Origin: an uncultured Litoreibacter sp.
GTDB taxonomy: Bacteria > Pseudomonadota > Alphaproteobacteria > Rhodobacterales > Rhodobacteraceae
Length of the DNA stretch: 64,000 nucleotides
Assembly (NCBI GenBank): GCA_947492995.1
Contig: CANLOU010000003.1
Span: forward strand, 434,001-498,000
Direction: 5' to 3'
Shown here: positions 34,895 through 44,384 of the stretch, piece after piece
Numbering within the stretch: position 1 is the stretch's first letter
Layout of the letters: every line of letters starts with the position of its first letter
Program-made: the position numbers and the translations under genes
Notes under the pieces: generated by a model
Told to the model about the DNA's origin: nothing
Databases searched by the model: none
The model's input: only the letters and a program-made list of their open reading frames with translations

Positions 34895-36146
34895 ATTTCT
34901 TTGGCACAAAACCGTCTGGGAAAGATGAATGGGGCTCCGGCGCACCGTCGACATAGAGGTAGTCGCGGGTGATCGGGACCGTTGTTTGGTGTTTGTGCAA
35001 CTGCACATGGAACAGCACATGGGGCATGTGGGACAGCGACAGCTCGGAGGCGATGAGGTAGTAGCGCCACATGCGGATGAAGCGCTCGTCATAGCCCATG
35101 GCGCGGACCTCGTCCAAGCGGTCCTCGAAGCGGATTAACCACTCGTAAAGGGTGCGATCGTAATGGGTGCGCCAGACCTCGATATCGGCTTGTTCCAGCG
35201 TGGTCTTTTCGACGACTTTGAGAACCTCGGACAGGGCGGGGGTGTACCCGCCGGGGAAGATGTATTTCTGGAACCACGGGCTGAGGTTGCCAGGCGGGCC
35301 GGTCCGGCCGATGAAATGGATCATCGCGATGCCGTCTGCGGCAAGGTTCTTTTCAATCTGCTTGAAATAGGTCGGGTATTGCGGCTGGCCCACATGTTCC
35401 AGCATGCCGACGGAGACAATGCGGTCGAACTGCTCGGTCACGTCGCGGTAGTCTTGCAGGCGGAACTCGACCAGGTGGGACACACCGGCCTCCTCGGCGC
35501 GCAGTATCGCGGCTTTGCGTTGCTCATCGCTGAGCGTCACGCCCACGACCTGCGCACCGTAATCCTTGGCCAGCGTGATGGCCAGCCCGCCCCAGCCCGA
35601 CCCTATGTCGAGGACTTTCATCCCCGGCTTGATAAGCAGCTTGCCGGCAAGATGGGCCTTCTTGGCGTCTTGGGCCTGTTCAAGCGTGTAGGCGGGGTCC
35701 TTGAAATAGGCGCAGGTGTATTGGCGATCCTCGTCGAGGAACAGGTAGTAGAATGGCGTTGAGATGTCGTAGTGGTGCTCGGCATTCTGTTTGGCGGTCT
35801 TGAGCGGGATCCACTGGTCCCAGACGCGTTTGGCGATGCGGATCTGGCGAGCGATTTTTTGGCTGAACGGCAGATTGCCTTGCTGAAAGTTTTGCACGAC
35901 CAGGGTCAGAAAACCGCGGACATCGTCGCCTTCAATGGTGAGGCGTTCGTCCATATAAGCCTCGCCCATGGCGAGTTCGGGGTTCAGGATCAGTTTTCGC
36001 GGCAGGGTGTCATCATGCAAAGAAACGGTGACTTTGGGGGTGGTGCCGTCGCCGGCATGGACCACTTCCCCGGATGGCATGCGCAGCGTCAAGTCGCCCG
36101 TTTTCAGGAGGTGGCGGAGCATCGCCACAAATAACTTGTCCCACAT
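34893..36146 (-). CDS. cfa: Cyclopropane-fatty-acyl-phospholipid synthase
   Basis: A 417-residue SAM-dependent enzyme adding methylene across double bonds of membrane lipid acyl chains. An N-terminal lipid-binding domain (residues 1-110) precedes the catalytic domain with SAM loop VLDIGSGWGGLAITLA near residue 190, HHYDIS ahead of it and the bicarbonate-site region around SVGMLEHVGQPQYP and IHFIGRTG. The start at MWDKLFV is usual; an upstream ATG/GTG in the same frame (to 36179) cannot be excluded. Membrane-stress control is plausible given the regulatory sites upstream. Confidence 0.92.
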   Translation of the reverse strand: MWDKLFVAMLRHLLKTGDLTLRMPSGEVVHAGDGTTPKVTVSLHDDTLPRKLILNPELAMGEAYMDERLTIEGDDVRGFLTLVVQNFQQGNLPFSQKIARQIRIAKRVWDQWIPLKTAKQNAEHHYDISTPFYYLFLDEDRQYTCAYFKDPAYTLEQAQDAKKAHLAGKLLIKPGMKVLDIGSGWGGLAITLAKDYGAQVVGVTLSDEQRKAAILRAEEAGVSHLVEFRLQDYRDVTEQFDRIVSVGMLEHVGQPQYPTYFKQIEKNLAADGIAMIHFIGRTGPPGNLSPWFQKYIFPGGYTPALSEVLKVVEKTTLEQADIEVWRTHYDRTLYEWLIRFEDRLDEVRAMGYDERFIRMWRYYLIASELSLSHMPHVLFHVQLHKHQTTVPITRDYLYVDGAPEPHSSFPDGFVPKK

Positions 36147-36304
36147 AGATCGTCGTCTTCCCGTCATCGTCATTTGCACCCCATAAGGGGCGCGTCTTCG
36201 AACTGAATTGACTTACGCCGCTAGACGCATGCCGGACCACCTAAAAAAACATTAATAAAAACACTGAGGCACTCTTTGCGATTATTTTACCGCTAGGTCA
36301 ATTC

Positions 36305-36322
36305 TTGTGAGCGCGTTCACAA
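36305..36322. promoter_or_regulatory. CRP/FNR-superfamily-like palindrome
   Basis: TTGTGA-GCGCGT-TCACAA is a perfect inverted repeat containing TGTGA-N6-TCACA, the textbook CRP half-site pair. Its centre is about 37 bases upstream of the start expected from the minus-strand TAAAAT element, close to a class II activator position for cfa. Other regulators of this family or GntR types could also bind. Prediction only. Confidence 0.5.
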
Positions 36323-36455
36323 AGATATTGGGGCGTTGCAAAGAAAATTGCGGTCTTCTTGCAGAGTTGTCGCTGAAATCGGCCCGATATGGACCCGAAA
36401 GCCACGGTATGGGCTGCTACCAGTCCATGCCCGCCTTGACTTCCAAGGGGTGGCG

Positions 36456-36485
36456 ATGTGTATCAACACCAAATTCTCGCCGTGA
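36456..36485 (+). CDS. Nine-residue leader ORF upstream of aspS
   Basis: ATG to TGA encoding MCINTKFSP, preceded by AAGGGG five bases before the ATG. It ends 26 bases before the aspS start. The good ribosome-binding site and position suggest a leader peptide that could couple translation to aspS expression. There is no aspartate codon, so classical aspartate attenuation is unlikely. It could be fortuitous. Confidence 0.4.
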   Translation: MCINTKFSP

Positions 36486-36511
36486 GAAAAAGATGTTGAA
36501 GGGTCCCCGAC

Positions 36512-38287
36512 ATGCACGAATTCCGTAGCCATACCTGCGCCGGTCTAAACAAATCCAATGTGGGCGACACTGTGCGCCTGTCGGGCTGGGTCCACAGGGT
36601 GCGCGACCATGGCGGCTTGCTGTTTATCGACCTGCGCGACCACTACGGCATCACCCAAGTGATGGCCGACCCTGACAGCCCCGTTTTCGCCGAGATCGAG
36701 AAAGTGCGCAGCGAGTGGTGTATCCGCATTGATGGCAATGTCATGGCCCGCGACGAGAGCCTGGTGAACCCGAAAATCCCAACTGGCGAGATTGAGGTGT
36801 TCATCCGCGACATCGAAGTGCTAGGCAAAGCGGACGAGCTGCCATTGATGGTGTTTGGCGATCAGGAATACCCTGAAGAAACCCGCCTGAAATACCGCTT
36901 TCTGGACCTGCGCCGCGAGAAGTTGCAGCGCAACATGACGCTGCGCTCGGACGTGGTGGCGTCGATGCGCAAGCGGATGTGGGACCTGCAGTTCAAAGAA
37001 TTCCAGACGCCGATTATCACGGCCTCCAGCCCAGAAGGTGCGCGCGACTTTTTGGTGCCGTCGCGGCTGCATCCGGGCAAATTCTACGCGCTGCCGCAGG
37101 CCCCGCAGCAGTTCAAACAGCTGTTGATGGTGTCTGGTTTCGATAAGTATTTCCAGATTGCGCCCTGTTTCCGCGATGAAGACCCGCGGGCTGACCGTTC
37201 GCCAACTGATTTCTACCAGCTTGACTTGGAAATGAGCTTTGTGACCCAGCAGGACGTGTTCGACACGATCCAGCCGGTTGTGGGCGGCGTGTTTGAAGAG
37301 TTTGGCGGTGGCCGCAAGGTCGACCAGACTTGGGAGCAGATTTCCTACAAAGACGCGGCTTTGTGGTACGGCACTGACAAGCCAGACCTGCGCAACCCGA
37401 TCAAGATGCAGGTGGTATCCGAGCATTTCAAAGGGTCGGGCTTTGCGATCTTTGCCAAAATTCTGGAGCAAGACGGAACTGAGATCCGCGCCATTCCGGC
37501 CCCGGGCGGCGGCTCGCGCAAATTCTGCGACCGGATGAACGCTTTTGCCCAAAAAGAGGGGCTGCCGGGGATGGGCTACATCTTCTGGCGTGACCAAGGT
37601 GAGGGCATGGAGGCCGCAGGGCCGCTGGCCAAAAACATCGGGCCGGAGCGGACCGAGGCCATTCGCCAGCAGCTGGGCCTTGACGTGGGCGACGCGGCGT
37701 TCTTCCTTGGCGGCAAGCCGTCGGCCTTTGAAGGTGTTGCGGGGCGTGCCCGCGTTGAGATCGGCAAAGAGTTGAAACTGACCGATCTGGACCGTTTTGC
37801 CTTTGCGTGGATTGTTGATTTCCCGATGTATGAAGCGGATGAGGAAAGCGGCAAGATTGATTTCTCCCACAACCCGTTTTCCATGCCGCAAGGCGGTATG
37901 GAGGCGCTGCAGGGCGCCCCGCTTGATGTGCTGGGTTATCAATATGACCTTGCCTGCAATGGCTATGAGCTGATTTCGGGCGCGATCCGGAACCACAAAC
38001 CAGAGATCATGTTCAAAGCGTTTGAACTGGCCGGCTACGGCGAGGACGAGGTGCGCAAGCGCTTTGGCGGCATGGTCAACGCGTTCAAATACGGCGCGCC
38101 GCCCCACGGTGGCTGTGCTGCGGGCATCGACCGGATCGTGATGCTGCTGGCTGACGAGGCCAACATCCGCGAGGTGATCTTGTTCCCGATGAACCAACGC
38201 GCCGAAGATTTGATGATGGACGCGCCAAGCGAGCCGCAATCGGATCAGCTGATGGAATTGGGCCTGCGCGTCATTCCGCAGGATTGA
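36512..38287 (+). CDS. aspS: Aspartate-tRNA ligase
   Basis: A 591-residue class II synthetase. The N-terminal OB anticodon domain ([27 protein letters not shown]) is followed by the catalytic core with motif 2 [20 protein letters not shown], the bacterial GAD insertion, and motif 3 [13 protein letters not shown]. Alphaproteobacterial AspRS is often non-discriminating (charging tRNA-Asn as well), but that cannot be decided here. The ribosome-binding site is GAAGGG. Confidence 0.95.
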   Translation: MHEFRSHTCAGLNKSNVGDTVRLSGWVHRVRDHGGLLFIDLRDHYGITQVMADPDSPVFAEIEKVRSEWCIRIDGNVMARDESLVNPKIPTGEIEVFIRDIEVLGKADELPLMVFGDQEYPEETRLKYRFLDLRREKLQRNMTLRSDVVASMRKRMWDLQFKEFQTPIITASSPEGARDFLVPSRLHPGKFYALPQAPQQFKQLLMVSGFDKYFQIAPCFRDEDPRADRSPTDFYQLDLEMSFVTQQDVFDTIQPVVGGVFEEFGGGRKVDQTWEQISYKDAALWYGTDKPDLRNPIKMQVVSEHFKGSGFAIFAKILEQDGTEIRAIPAPGGGSRKFCDRMNAFAQKEGLPGMGYIFWRDQGEGMEAAGPLAKNIGPERTEAIRQQLGLDVGDAAFFLGGKPSAFEGVAGRARVEIGKELKLTDLDRFAFAWIVDFPMYEADEESGKIDFSHNPFSMPQGGMEALQGAPLDVLGYQYDLACNGYELISGAIRNHKPEIMFKAFELAGYGEDEVRKRFGGMVNAFKYGAPPHGGCAAGIDRIVMLLADEANIREVILFPMNQRAEDLMMDAPSEPQSDQLMELGLRVIPQD

Positions 38288-38398
38288 GCCTGTTTCGGGC
38301 GGTTTTGCGCTAGGCATTGCCTCTGCGTGGGACTGCTTTAACCTGCGACGGAAATGGGCACGCCATGCGTGTGATAAGGACGTAGGCAGGAGAACGGC

Positions 38399-39775
38399 AT
38401 GGGTTTTACCCCTGAAATTGCGGCGATCAGGTTTGGCGAAGGGCTGTCCCCGCTGGTGACGGCGCCCGGGTCGGCCTCTGATGTTTTGGCGCAATTGCAG
38501 GGGGCGGATTTGGCCGCAGAGGCCTACCCCATCCCCAGTTTCGCAGACCTGCTGCCCCAAATTGCCAAGGTCGAAAGGCTCAGACGCATTTGGCGCAAGG
38601 CGGCGGGCAAAGCCGAAGAAGCGGAGTTGAGGAAAAACCACCGCGAAGCCCGTGCCGAGATGTCGCGCGCCCAGGTTCAGCATACCCGGCATTTCTACAC
38701 CCGTTCGATCACCACAGAGCAGCCCTTTCGCGAGCGGCTGACCCGGTTTTGGGGCGACCATTTCACCGTTGTGGGCGGCAGCGTCGCGTTTCGGCATGCG
38801 GCTCCGTACTATGTTGAAGGGGCTATCCGGCCCTGGATCACCGGCCGTTTCGTGGACATGCTGAAAGCCGTCGTGACACATCCGATGATGCTGTTGTATC
38901 TGGACCAGATCGCCTCCTTTGGGCCGAATTCCAAAGGGGCGCGGGGGCGGCGCGGGTTGAACGAGAACTTGGCCCGCGAGTTGCTGGAACTGCACACGCT
39001 TGGTGTGGATGGCAGCTATTCTCAAACGGATGTGCGGCAGTTGGCCGAATTGCTAACCGGGCTCAGCAGCACGTTGCGCGACGGGTTTGTGTTCCGGGAA
39101 AACATGGCGGAACCAGATGCGGAGACGGTGCTGGGCAAATCTTACGGCGGTGGTCCGGCCAATCTGGACGATATTTATGCCGTGCTGGAAGACCTCGCTA
39201 TTCATCCGGACACCGCCACCCATCTGGCGCGGAAATTGGCGGTGCATTTCACGTCAGACACGCCAGACGAGGGCATGATCGCCGACATGGCGGCGGCCTA
39301 TTTGGCCTCCGGCGGGGCATTGATGCCGCTTTACGAGGTGATGTTGGAGCACCCGTTTGCCTGGGACAGCTTCGGGCAAAAAGTGAAGCAACCGGTTGAT
39401 TTCGTTATGTCTGCCTTGCGGGTGTTCCCCGTGCCGGTGCGCACCATCGCCAAGATGAACCGCGGCCAGATGCATGCGCTTATGACCGCGCCAATGGCTG
39501 CGATGGGGCAAAACCTGTATCGGCCATTGGGGCCGGATGGGTGGGCGGAAGACGCCGAACATTGGGTGACGCCGCAAGGCGTGGCGGCGCGGTTGCAATT
39601 CGCCATGGCGATGCCATCGGCAATATACCGGTCATTGCCGGACCCGCGTGAATTTGTGACCCGCGCTTTGGGGGATTTGGCCGATGAGCGGCTGCTGTTC
39701 GCGGCCCGCGCTGCGGAAACACGACGCGAAGGGGTCGGGCTGATCCTTGCCTCGCCCGGATTTCAAAGGAGATAG
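38399..39775 (+). CDS. DUF1800-domain protein
   Basis: A 458-residue protein of the DUF1800 family, recognisable from the segment LTRFWGDHFTV, GRRGLNENLARELLELHTLGVDGSYSQTDV and the late FVMSALRVF. Its molecular role is unknown. It is almost always paired with a Tat-exported DUF1501 protein, as here (three-base gap to the next gene). No obvious signal peptide. An AGGAG site precedes the ATG. Confidence 0.85.
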   Translation: MGFTPEIAAIRFGEGLSPLVTAPGSASDVLAQLQGADLAAEAYPIPSFADLLPQIAKVERLRRIWRKAAGKAEEAELRKNHREARAEMSRAQVQHTRHFYTRSITTEQPFRERLTRFWGDHFTVVGGSVAFRHAAPYYVEGAIRPWITGRFVDMLKAVVTHPMMLLYLDQIASFGPNSKGARGRRGLNENLARELLELHTLGVDGSYSQTDVRQLAELLTGLSSTLRDGFVFRENMAEPDAETVLGKSYGGGPANLDDIYAVLEDLAIHPDTATHLARKLAVHFTSDTPDEGMIADMAAAYLASGGALMPLYEVMLEHPFAWDSFGQKVKQPVDFVMSALRVFPVPVRTIAKMNRGQMHALMTAPMAAMGQNLYRPLGPDGWAEDAEHWVTPQGVAARLQFAMAMPSAIYRSLPDPREFVTRALGDLADERLLFAARAAETRREGVGLILASPGFQRR

Positions 39776-39777
39776 CG

Positions 39778-41004
39778 ATGTCAGACCTGAAAACATCCGA
39801 TCTGAGCCGCCGTGGTTTTCTGCTGCGTGGCGGGGCGCTTGGCTGCTCTTTGGCTGCCAGCCCGCTGCTGACGCCGGTCACTTTTGCCGCGACCGGTGGG
39901 GAGAACCGGCTGGTCGTTATTATCTTGCGCGGGGCGATGGACGGGTTGGACGTGGTGCGCCCATATGGTGACCCGCTGCTGGAAAAATACCGCCCGACTT
40001 TGCTGGGCGGCAAAGCGCACGATCTGGACGGGTTCTACGCGTTGCACCCTGCATTGTCGGATCTGATGCCGCTTTGGAAGGCTGGCGAGCTGGGCTTCGC
40101 GCAGGCGGTCTCGACGCCTTACCGCGACGTGCGTAGCCACTTTGACGGGCAAGATCTGCTGGAGGCCGGCACCGGCGAGGACACCGATGTGGTGCGTGAC
40201 GGCTGGCTGAACCGCCTTTTGCAGGTCATGCCGGGGGCGACGTCCGAGACCGCTTTTGCGGTTGGTCACTCTGACATGAAACTGGTTTCGGGGGCGGCGG
40301 CGGTGTCAAGCTGGGCGCCGGATGGGCGCATGGATATGTCGCCGCAGGCGCAGCTGTTGCTGCAAGAGGTTTATCATGACGACCCGCTTTTCCGCGACGC
40401 GGGTGAGGAGGCGTTGGACATCGCCCAAAGCCTTGGCGTGTCGAGTGGCGACAGCTTTGGCGTTTCCAAGCGCGTGCTCCGCGAGCAGGCCAAGCAAGGC
40501 CAGAATGCCAGCAATGCGGATGTTGTGGCCAGTTTTGCCGCCAAGCGGCTGAACGAGACAGCGCGGATCGCCGCCTTTTCGCTTTCAGGTTGGGACACGC
40601 ATCGCGGCCAGCGCAACGGGTTGGCCCGCGCTTTGGGCAATCTGCAGAACGCCATTTTGACGTTGAAGACGGAGCTGGGGACAAACTGGGAGCGGACGGC
40701 GGTCGTGGCGATCACCGAGTTTGGGCGCACGGCACGCGAAAACGGCACACGTGGTACCGATCATGGCACCGGCGGTGCGATGGTTATGGCCGGTGGGGCC
40801 GTGCGTGGTGGCAAAGTCTACGGAGATTGGCCGGGGTTGGACGAAGCGCAGCTTTACGCGCGGCGCGACCTGATGCCGACGGCAGATGTGCGGTCATATC
40901 CTGCATGGATCATGCAAGGGCTGTTCGGCGTGGACGCCACAACCCTGCAAACGACCGTATTCCCGGGCCTTCAGCTAGGCCGCGATCCGGGAGTTTTGGC
41001 GTAA
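39778..41004 (+). CDS. DUF1501-domain protein with Tat signal
   Basis: A 408-residue protein. The N-terminus carries a twin-arginine signal (SRRGFLLRGGALGCSLAASPL, cut after TFAA). The body belongs to DUF1501, related to sulfatase/alkaline phosphatase-like folds (LVVIILRGAMDGLDVVRP, ITEFGRTARENGTRGTDHGTGG). The export route implies folding in the cytoplasm, perhaps with a metal. It forms a two-gene unit with the DUF1800 gene. Substrate unknown. Confidence 0.87.
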   Translation: MSDLKTSDLSRRGFLLRGGALGCSLAASPLLTPVTFAATGGENRLVVIILRGAMDGLDVVRPYGDPLLEKYRPTLLGGKAHDLDGFYALHPALSDLMPLWKAGELGFAQAVSTPYRDVRSHFDGQDLLEAGTGEDTDVVRDGWLNRLLQVMPGATSETAFAVGHSDMKLVSGAAAVSSWAPDGRMDMSPQAQLLLQEVYHDDPLFRDAGEEALDIAQSLGVSSGDSFGVSKRVLREQAKQGQNASNADVVASFAAKRLNETARIAAFSLSGWDTHRGQRNGLARALGNLQNAILTLKTELGTNWERTAVVAITEFGRTARENGTRGTDHGTGGAMVMAGGAVRGGKVYGDWPGLDEAQLYARRDLMPTADVRSYPAWIMQGLFGVDATTLQTTVFPGLQLGRDPGVLA

Positions 41005-41021
41005 GTCGATAGACGGTCTGG

Positions 41022-41210
41022 TTACCAAGCGGCGGCGGCGTCTTCGGCTGCAATAGTTGCGCTCAGCTCGCCTGTCAGGTCTTCCATACCGTTGGAAACC
41101 TGCGCTGTGATTGCAAGGGCAAGGCCCGCCAAGGCTGCCATCAGCATGGTCATGTCTACAACGGATGCACCGTCTTCTTCGGCCAGGAAGGTCATCAATG
41201 CGTTTTTCAT
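41022..41210 (-). CDS. Orphan Flp-type pilin-like peptide
   Basis: A 62-residue protein: short leader, EEDG-ASVVDM at the expected prepilin cleavage (after G), then a hydrophobic helix (MLMAALAGLALAITA). Flp pilins normally have Glu-Tyr at +5/+6; here it is Asp-Met, so processing is uncertain. GGAGAG precedes the ATG. No tad/cpa genes are in the window. Confidence 0.65.
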   Translation of the reverse strand: MKNALMTFLAEEDGASVVDMTMLMAALAGLALAITAQVSNGMEDLTGELSATIAAEDAAAAW

Positions 41211-41392
41211 ATTCACTCTCCGCGAATTGCGTTTTGCCAAAGACGGCTTTGATCCGTCCTTGATATGCTTATCGCGACGAAAGAAGGCAGGATTGTGCCC
41301 ATTTCCCGCTCGACTAAGGGTGATTTCACGCCCATTTTAGATGGAATTGAAACAATCATGGCAGACGTCCATGTGGGTGAGGGTGCAGCGAA

Positions 41393-42112
41393 ATGAGTGC
41401 AGACAACAAATTTGGAGCGCCCGTTCCCAATTGGACGTCCCGCGAACGGCCCGGTCCAGCGACCCTGACCGGACGCTTTGTCGCGTTAGAGCCTTTGAAC
41501 GCGGACAAGCACGCGGCAGACATTCATCGCGCAAATTCTGCCGATGATGCGATTTGGAATTATCTGCCTTACGGGCCTTTCACCTCTGCGGCCAGCTATC
41601 ATCGGTGGGTGCGCGACATGATGGAGGCGGATGACCCCTATTTTTGGGCCGTCAGAAACCTGAGCACGGGCCATTTCGGCGGCGTCGCCAGCTATCTGCG
41701 CATCAATCCAGACATGGGAAGCATCGAAGTGGGCCACATCAATTTCGCCAAGGAATTGCAGCGGACCAAGGAAGCGACCGAGGCTATCTACCTCCTGATG
41801 GAATGGGCCTTTGAGGCGGGCTACCGGCGGTTTGAATGGAAATGTGATGCGCTCAACATCGGCTCGCGCCGGGCCGCGCAGCGCTTTGGGTTCAGCTACG
41901 AAGGGGTCTTCCGGCAGGCGGCGGTCGTGAAGGGCCGCAACCGCGATACCGCTTGGTTTGCCTGCATTGACAGTGAATGGCCAGCATTGCGAGAGGCGTA
42001 TCGGGCTTGGTTCGATCCGACCAATTTTGACAAGGACGGGCGGCAGATCGAAAGCCTGGCATCGTTGACGCGGCTGGTCCGGATTTCATCTGATCCGGTG
42101 CTTGAGGCTTAG
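41393..42112 (+). CDS. GNAT-family N-acetyltransferase (RimJ/RimL type)
   Basis: A 239-residue acetyltransferase-3 family protein. LTGRFVALEPLNADKHAADIH opens the fold; the acetyl-CoA region is around INFAKELQRTKEATEAIYLLMEWAFE, followed by the C-terminal NIGSRRAAQRFGFSYEGVFRQ signature. Substrate unknown; relatives modify ribosomal protein N-termini or small molecules. It overlaps the convergent response regulator by four bases. Confidence 0.87.
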   Translation: MSADNKFGAPVPNWTSRERPGPATLTGRFVALEPLNADKHAADIHRANSADDAIWNYLPYGPFTSAASYHRWVRDMMEADDPYFWAVRNLSTGHFGGVASYLRINPDMGSIEVGHINFAKELQRTKEATEAIYLLMEWAFEAGYRRFEWKCDALNIGSRRAAQRFGFSYEGVFRQAAVVKGRNRDTAWFACIDSEWPALREAYRAWFDPTNFDKDGRQIESLASLTRLVRISSDPVLEA

Positions 42113-42831
42113 ACCGGCTCTGCATTGGCCAATCTGTCGCGGATCAGGCCCCTTATATTGGCAATCGGCAAGGTAACGTCTGATCCTTTGGTGAACCCTT
42201 CTGACAAGGCGTCAGAGGCCGATTTCAGAGCTTTGTCGCCCGCAAGCCGGGCCAGACCTTGCAGAAAAGGTGCGACATAGCCAAGCGAGTCCGGCTCGGA
42301 GCTGAGCAGCTCGTCAAGATGGGACAAATCTTCCCTGAGCGACAAGGTGTCAGGTTGCACGACCTCATCACTCAGCAGTCGGGGGCCGGACGGGCGCAGA
42401 TCCTTGGGCAGATGTTGCAAAATGGCGTGCTGGAACGCGCTGACAGTGTCGATCGGCTTGGGCAAGAACCCATCGGCGCCCGCAGCGAGGGAGGCTGTTT
42501 CCTGCCCCTCACCATCCGCGCCGGTTGTGGCGATGATGACAGGGCGATCCGCCTTGTCCCCCTTGGCGATCTCCGCGATCAGGTCCATGCCGGAGCCATC
42601 CGGCAGGCCAAGGTCAACGATCACCGCAGAAGGGCGATACAGCTGCAAGTGCCGGTGGGCGGCCGACAAGCTGTCAGCGCGGCGGATGCGTGCGCCGGAC
42701 CGGATACACAAGAGCCGAACCGCCTCGGACGCGAAGCGGCTGTCTTCTACGACCAATATGGTTAGGCCCAACAAGGGGCGCATTGCGGTCGGGTTCACCT
42801 GCATCGACAGGTATCCAAGATCTTCGGGCAT
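42109..42831 (-). CDS. Response-regulator receiver protein
   Basis: A 240-residue protein. The receiver domain (residues 20-140) has the acidic pair in ILVVEDS, phospho-acceptor Asp in AVIVDLGLPDG, the Thr in ATTGADG and Lys in FLPKPID. The C-terminal 100 residues are helical with no DNA-binding motif I can recognise, so it may pass the signal by protein contact or as a phosphotransfer-like domain. No histidine kinase lies next to it. AGGAG precedes the ATG. Confidence 0.85.
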   Translation of the reverse strand: MPEDLGYLSMQVNPTAMRPLLGLTILVVEDSRFASEAVRLLCIRSGARIRRADSLSAAHRHLQLYRPSAVIVDLGLPDGSGMDLIAEIAKGDKADRPVIIATTGADGEGQETASLAAGADGFLPKPIDTVSAFQHAILQHLPKDLRPSGPRLLSDEVVQPDTLSLREDLSHLDELLSSEPDSLGYVAPFLQGLARLAGDKALKSASDALSEGFTKGSDVTLPIANIRGLIRDRLANAEPV

Positions 42832-43005
42832 GGCGGCTTCTCCTTAGCACGGGGGCGAGTCGGGGTTGGCCGCTCAAACTTGACGTAACTTGCCTAACAG
42901 TTCGTAAACTCCGCCCGCATTCGTGCCTGCGGCACCTCATCCCCTTTGCAAGCAGTGCGCAGCATCGCATAAGAGCGCAACACGAGAACAAGTAGGATAT
43001 GAGCC

Positions 43006-43410
43006 ATGATCGGACGCCTGAACCACGTAGCCATTGCTGTCCCCGACCTGGAGGCCGCGTCGGCCATGTACCGCGATACATTGGGCGCGCAGGTGGGCGC
43101 GCCGCAGGATGAGCCGGACCACGGCGTCACCGTGGTATTCATCGAATTGCCCAACACCAAGATCGAGCTGCTATACCCGCTGGGCGACGCCAGCCCGATA
43201 AACGGCTTTCTGGAGAAGAACCCCTCGGGCGGCATTCACCACATCTGCTACGAGGTGGACGACATCATGGCTGCGCGCGACAAGCTGCAGGCCGATGGCG
43301 CCCGCGTTTTGGGCTCTGGCGAGCCGAAGATCGGCGCGCATGGCAAGCCGGTTCTGTTCCTGCACCCAAAGGATTTCACCGGGACCCTGGTTGAGCTGGA
43401 GCAAGCGTAA
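43006..43410 (+). CDS. mce: Methylmalonyl-CoA epimerase
   Basis: A 134-residue VOC-fold enzyme that inter-converts D- and L-methylmalonyl-CoA in propionate metabolism. LNHVAIAVPDLEAASAMYRDTLG at the start, IELLYPLG and GGIHHICYEVDDI supply the metal-binding His and Glu residues. The stop overlaps the next ATG by one base (TAATG). Confidence 0.92.
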   Translation: MIGRLNHVAIAVPDLEAASAMYRDTLGAQVGAPQDEPDHGVTVVFIELPNTKIELLYPLGDASPINGFLEKNPSGGIHHICYEVDDIMAARDKLQADGARVLGSGEPKIGAHGKPVLFLHPKDFTGTLVELEQA

Positions 43411-43685
43411 TGGCGATCACCTCTATGGGCGTTGTGTTCGCCGTTGTCTGGTTCATGACGCTGTTTGTGGTGCTGCCTTTGGGCATGCGCTCGCAAGGCG
43501 ACGCGGGCGAGGTGGAGGCAGGGACGCCGGCCTCCGCGCCATCTGGATATGTCATGCGGCGCAAGTTCAAGATCACCACCATTGTGGCGATTATTATCGC
43601 AGTGCCGGTGATCGTTGTCATCAATTACGGCCTCATCAGCATCGACGACATCGACCTGTTCAAGCGGTTCGGGCCGGGCAGCTAG
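43410..43685 (+). CDS. DUF1467 family membrane protein
   Basis: A 91-residue protein with two membrane spans (VVFAVVWFMTLFVVLPLGMRSQ and TTIVAIIIAVPVIVVINYG). The N-terminal WFMTLFVVLPLGMRSQG is the DUF1467 signature, a family restricted to Alphaproteobacteria and typically next to mce. Function unknown. Confidence 0.88.
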   Translation: MAITSMGVVFAVVWFMTLFVVLPLGMRSQGDAGEVEAGTPASAPSGYVMRRKFKITTIVAIIIAVPVIVVINYGLISIDDIDLFKRFGPGS

Positions 43686-43694
43686 ACGCGTTTG

Positions 43695-44384
43695 CTAGGC
43701 TGGTTTCAACCGGTGAAACAGGTGGGTGAAGGCGGCGACCCCGATGATTGGCATCACCAGGTTCATCACCGGGATGGTCAGAGGAACTGCCATGCAGATG
43801 CCCGCCAGCCAGATCGAGGTGGAGTGGCGTTTGCGAAAGACGCGGACCTCGGCGGGGGCCATGCGGCGGCGCGCGACCATGGTGGCGAATTCGCGCCCCA
43901 ACATCAGCCCGTTCACGCCCCAAAAGATGAAGGGCGCGATCGGCGCGAAGATCAGCGCGATGACAAGGGCCACGATGTTCACGCCCAAAAGCAGGCCCAG
44001 AAATTTGATGGTCTCGCCAAGGGTCTCGGAAAATGGAACACGGGCCACGGGCGGTTGGCCGGGGTAATGTTTGGCCTCCACCGCGTCAGCGATGCTGTCG
44101 AGAAAGATGCCGCTGAAGGCGGAGGCGACGGGGATCATCAGGAAAACGGATGCAAACAGCATCACCGGCACCACGGCCCAGGAGGCGACGTTGTCAATCC
44201 ATGTGATCTCCCCGATCCAGGGGATCGAAAAGCTGTCTGGCACGATCAGGCCGATGGTCCAGGCGAAGGCAACGGTGAAGGCAAACAGCAGCGCGATTGT
44301 CAGGCCGATGCCGAGGATGAGCACCCGCAGAAAGCGGTTGTCGCCGATTTGGCCCACGGCTTTGAGATAGTCACCGATTATCAT
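43695..44384 (-). CDS. EI24/CysZ-like membrane protein
   Basis: A 229-residue membrane protein with four or more spans, of the EI24 domain family that includes the sulfate transporter CysZ. It contains FLDSIADAVEAKHYPG and the GLMLGREFATMVARRRM segment typical of the alphaproteobacterial branch. The ATG at 44384 overlaps the stop of the nitroreductase gene (ATGA); another ATG four codons upstream is possible. Whether it transports sulfate is not shown. Confidence 0.8.
   Translation of the reverse strand: MIIGDYLKAVGQIGDNRFLRVLILGIGLTIALLFAFTVAFAWTIGLIVPDSFSIPWIGEITWIDNVASWAVVPVMLFASVFLMIPVASAFSGIFLDSIADAVEAKHYPGQPPVARVPFSETLGETIKFLGLLLGVNIVALVIALIFAPIAPFIFWGVNGLMLGREFATMVARRRMAPAEVRVFRKRHSTSIWLAGICMAVPLTIPVMNLVMPIIGVAAFTHLFHRLKPA

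Larger units (their letters stand above)
36147..36511. other. 365-base divergent regulatory region between cfa and aspS
   Basis: No full-size gene fits. It contains a TGTGA-N6-TCACA palindrome near the middle, an AT-rich block (36240-36290), a possible minus-strand -10 element TAAAAT (36289-36284) for cfa, and a short leader ORF just before aspS. Confidence 0.6.

Noticed and set aside
36821-39025. 734-codon open frame on the minus strand across aspS and the DUF1800 gene
   Set aside because: Antisense to two well-supported genes, Arg/His/Leu-rich, no family features.
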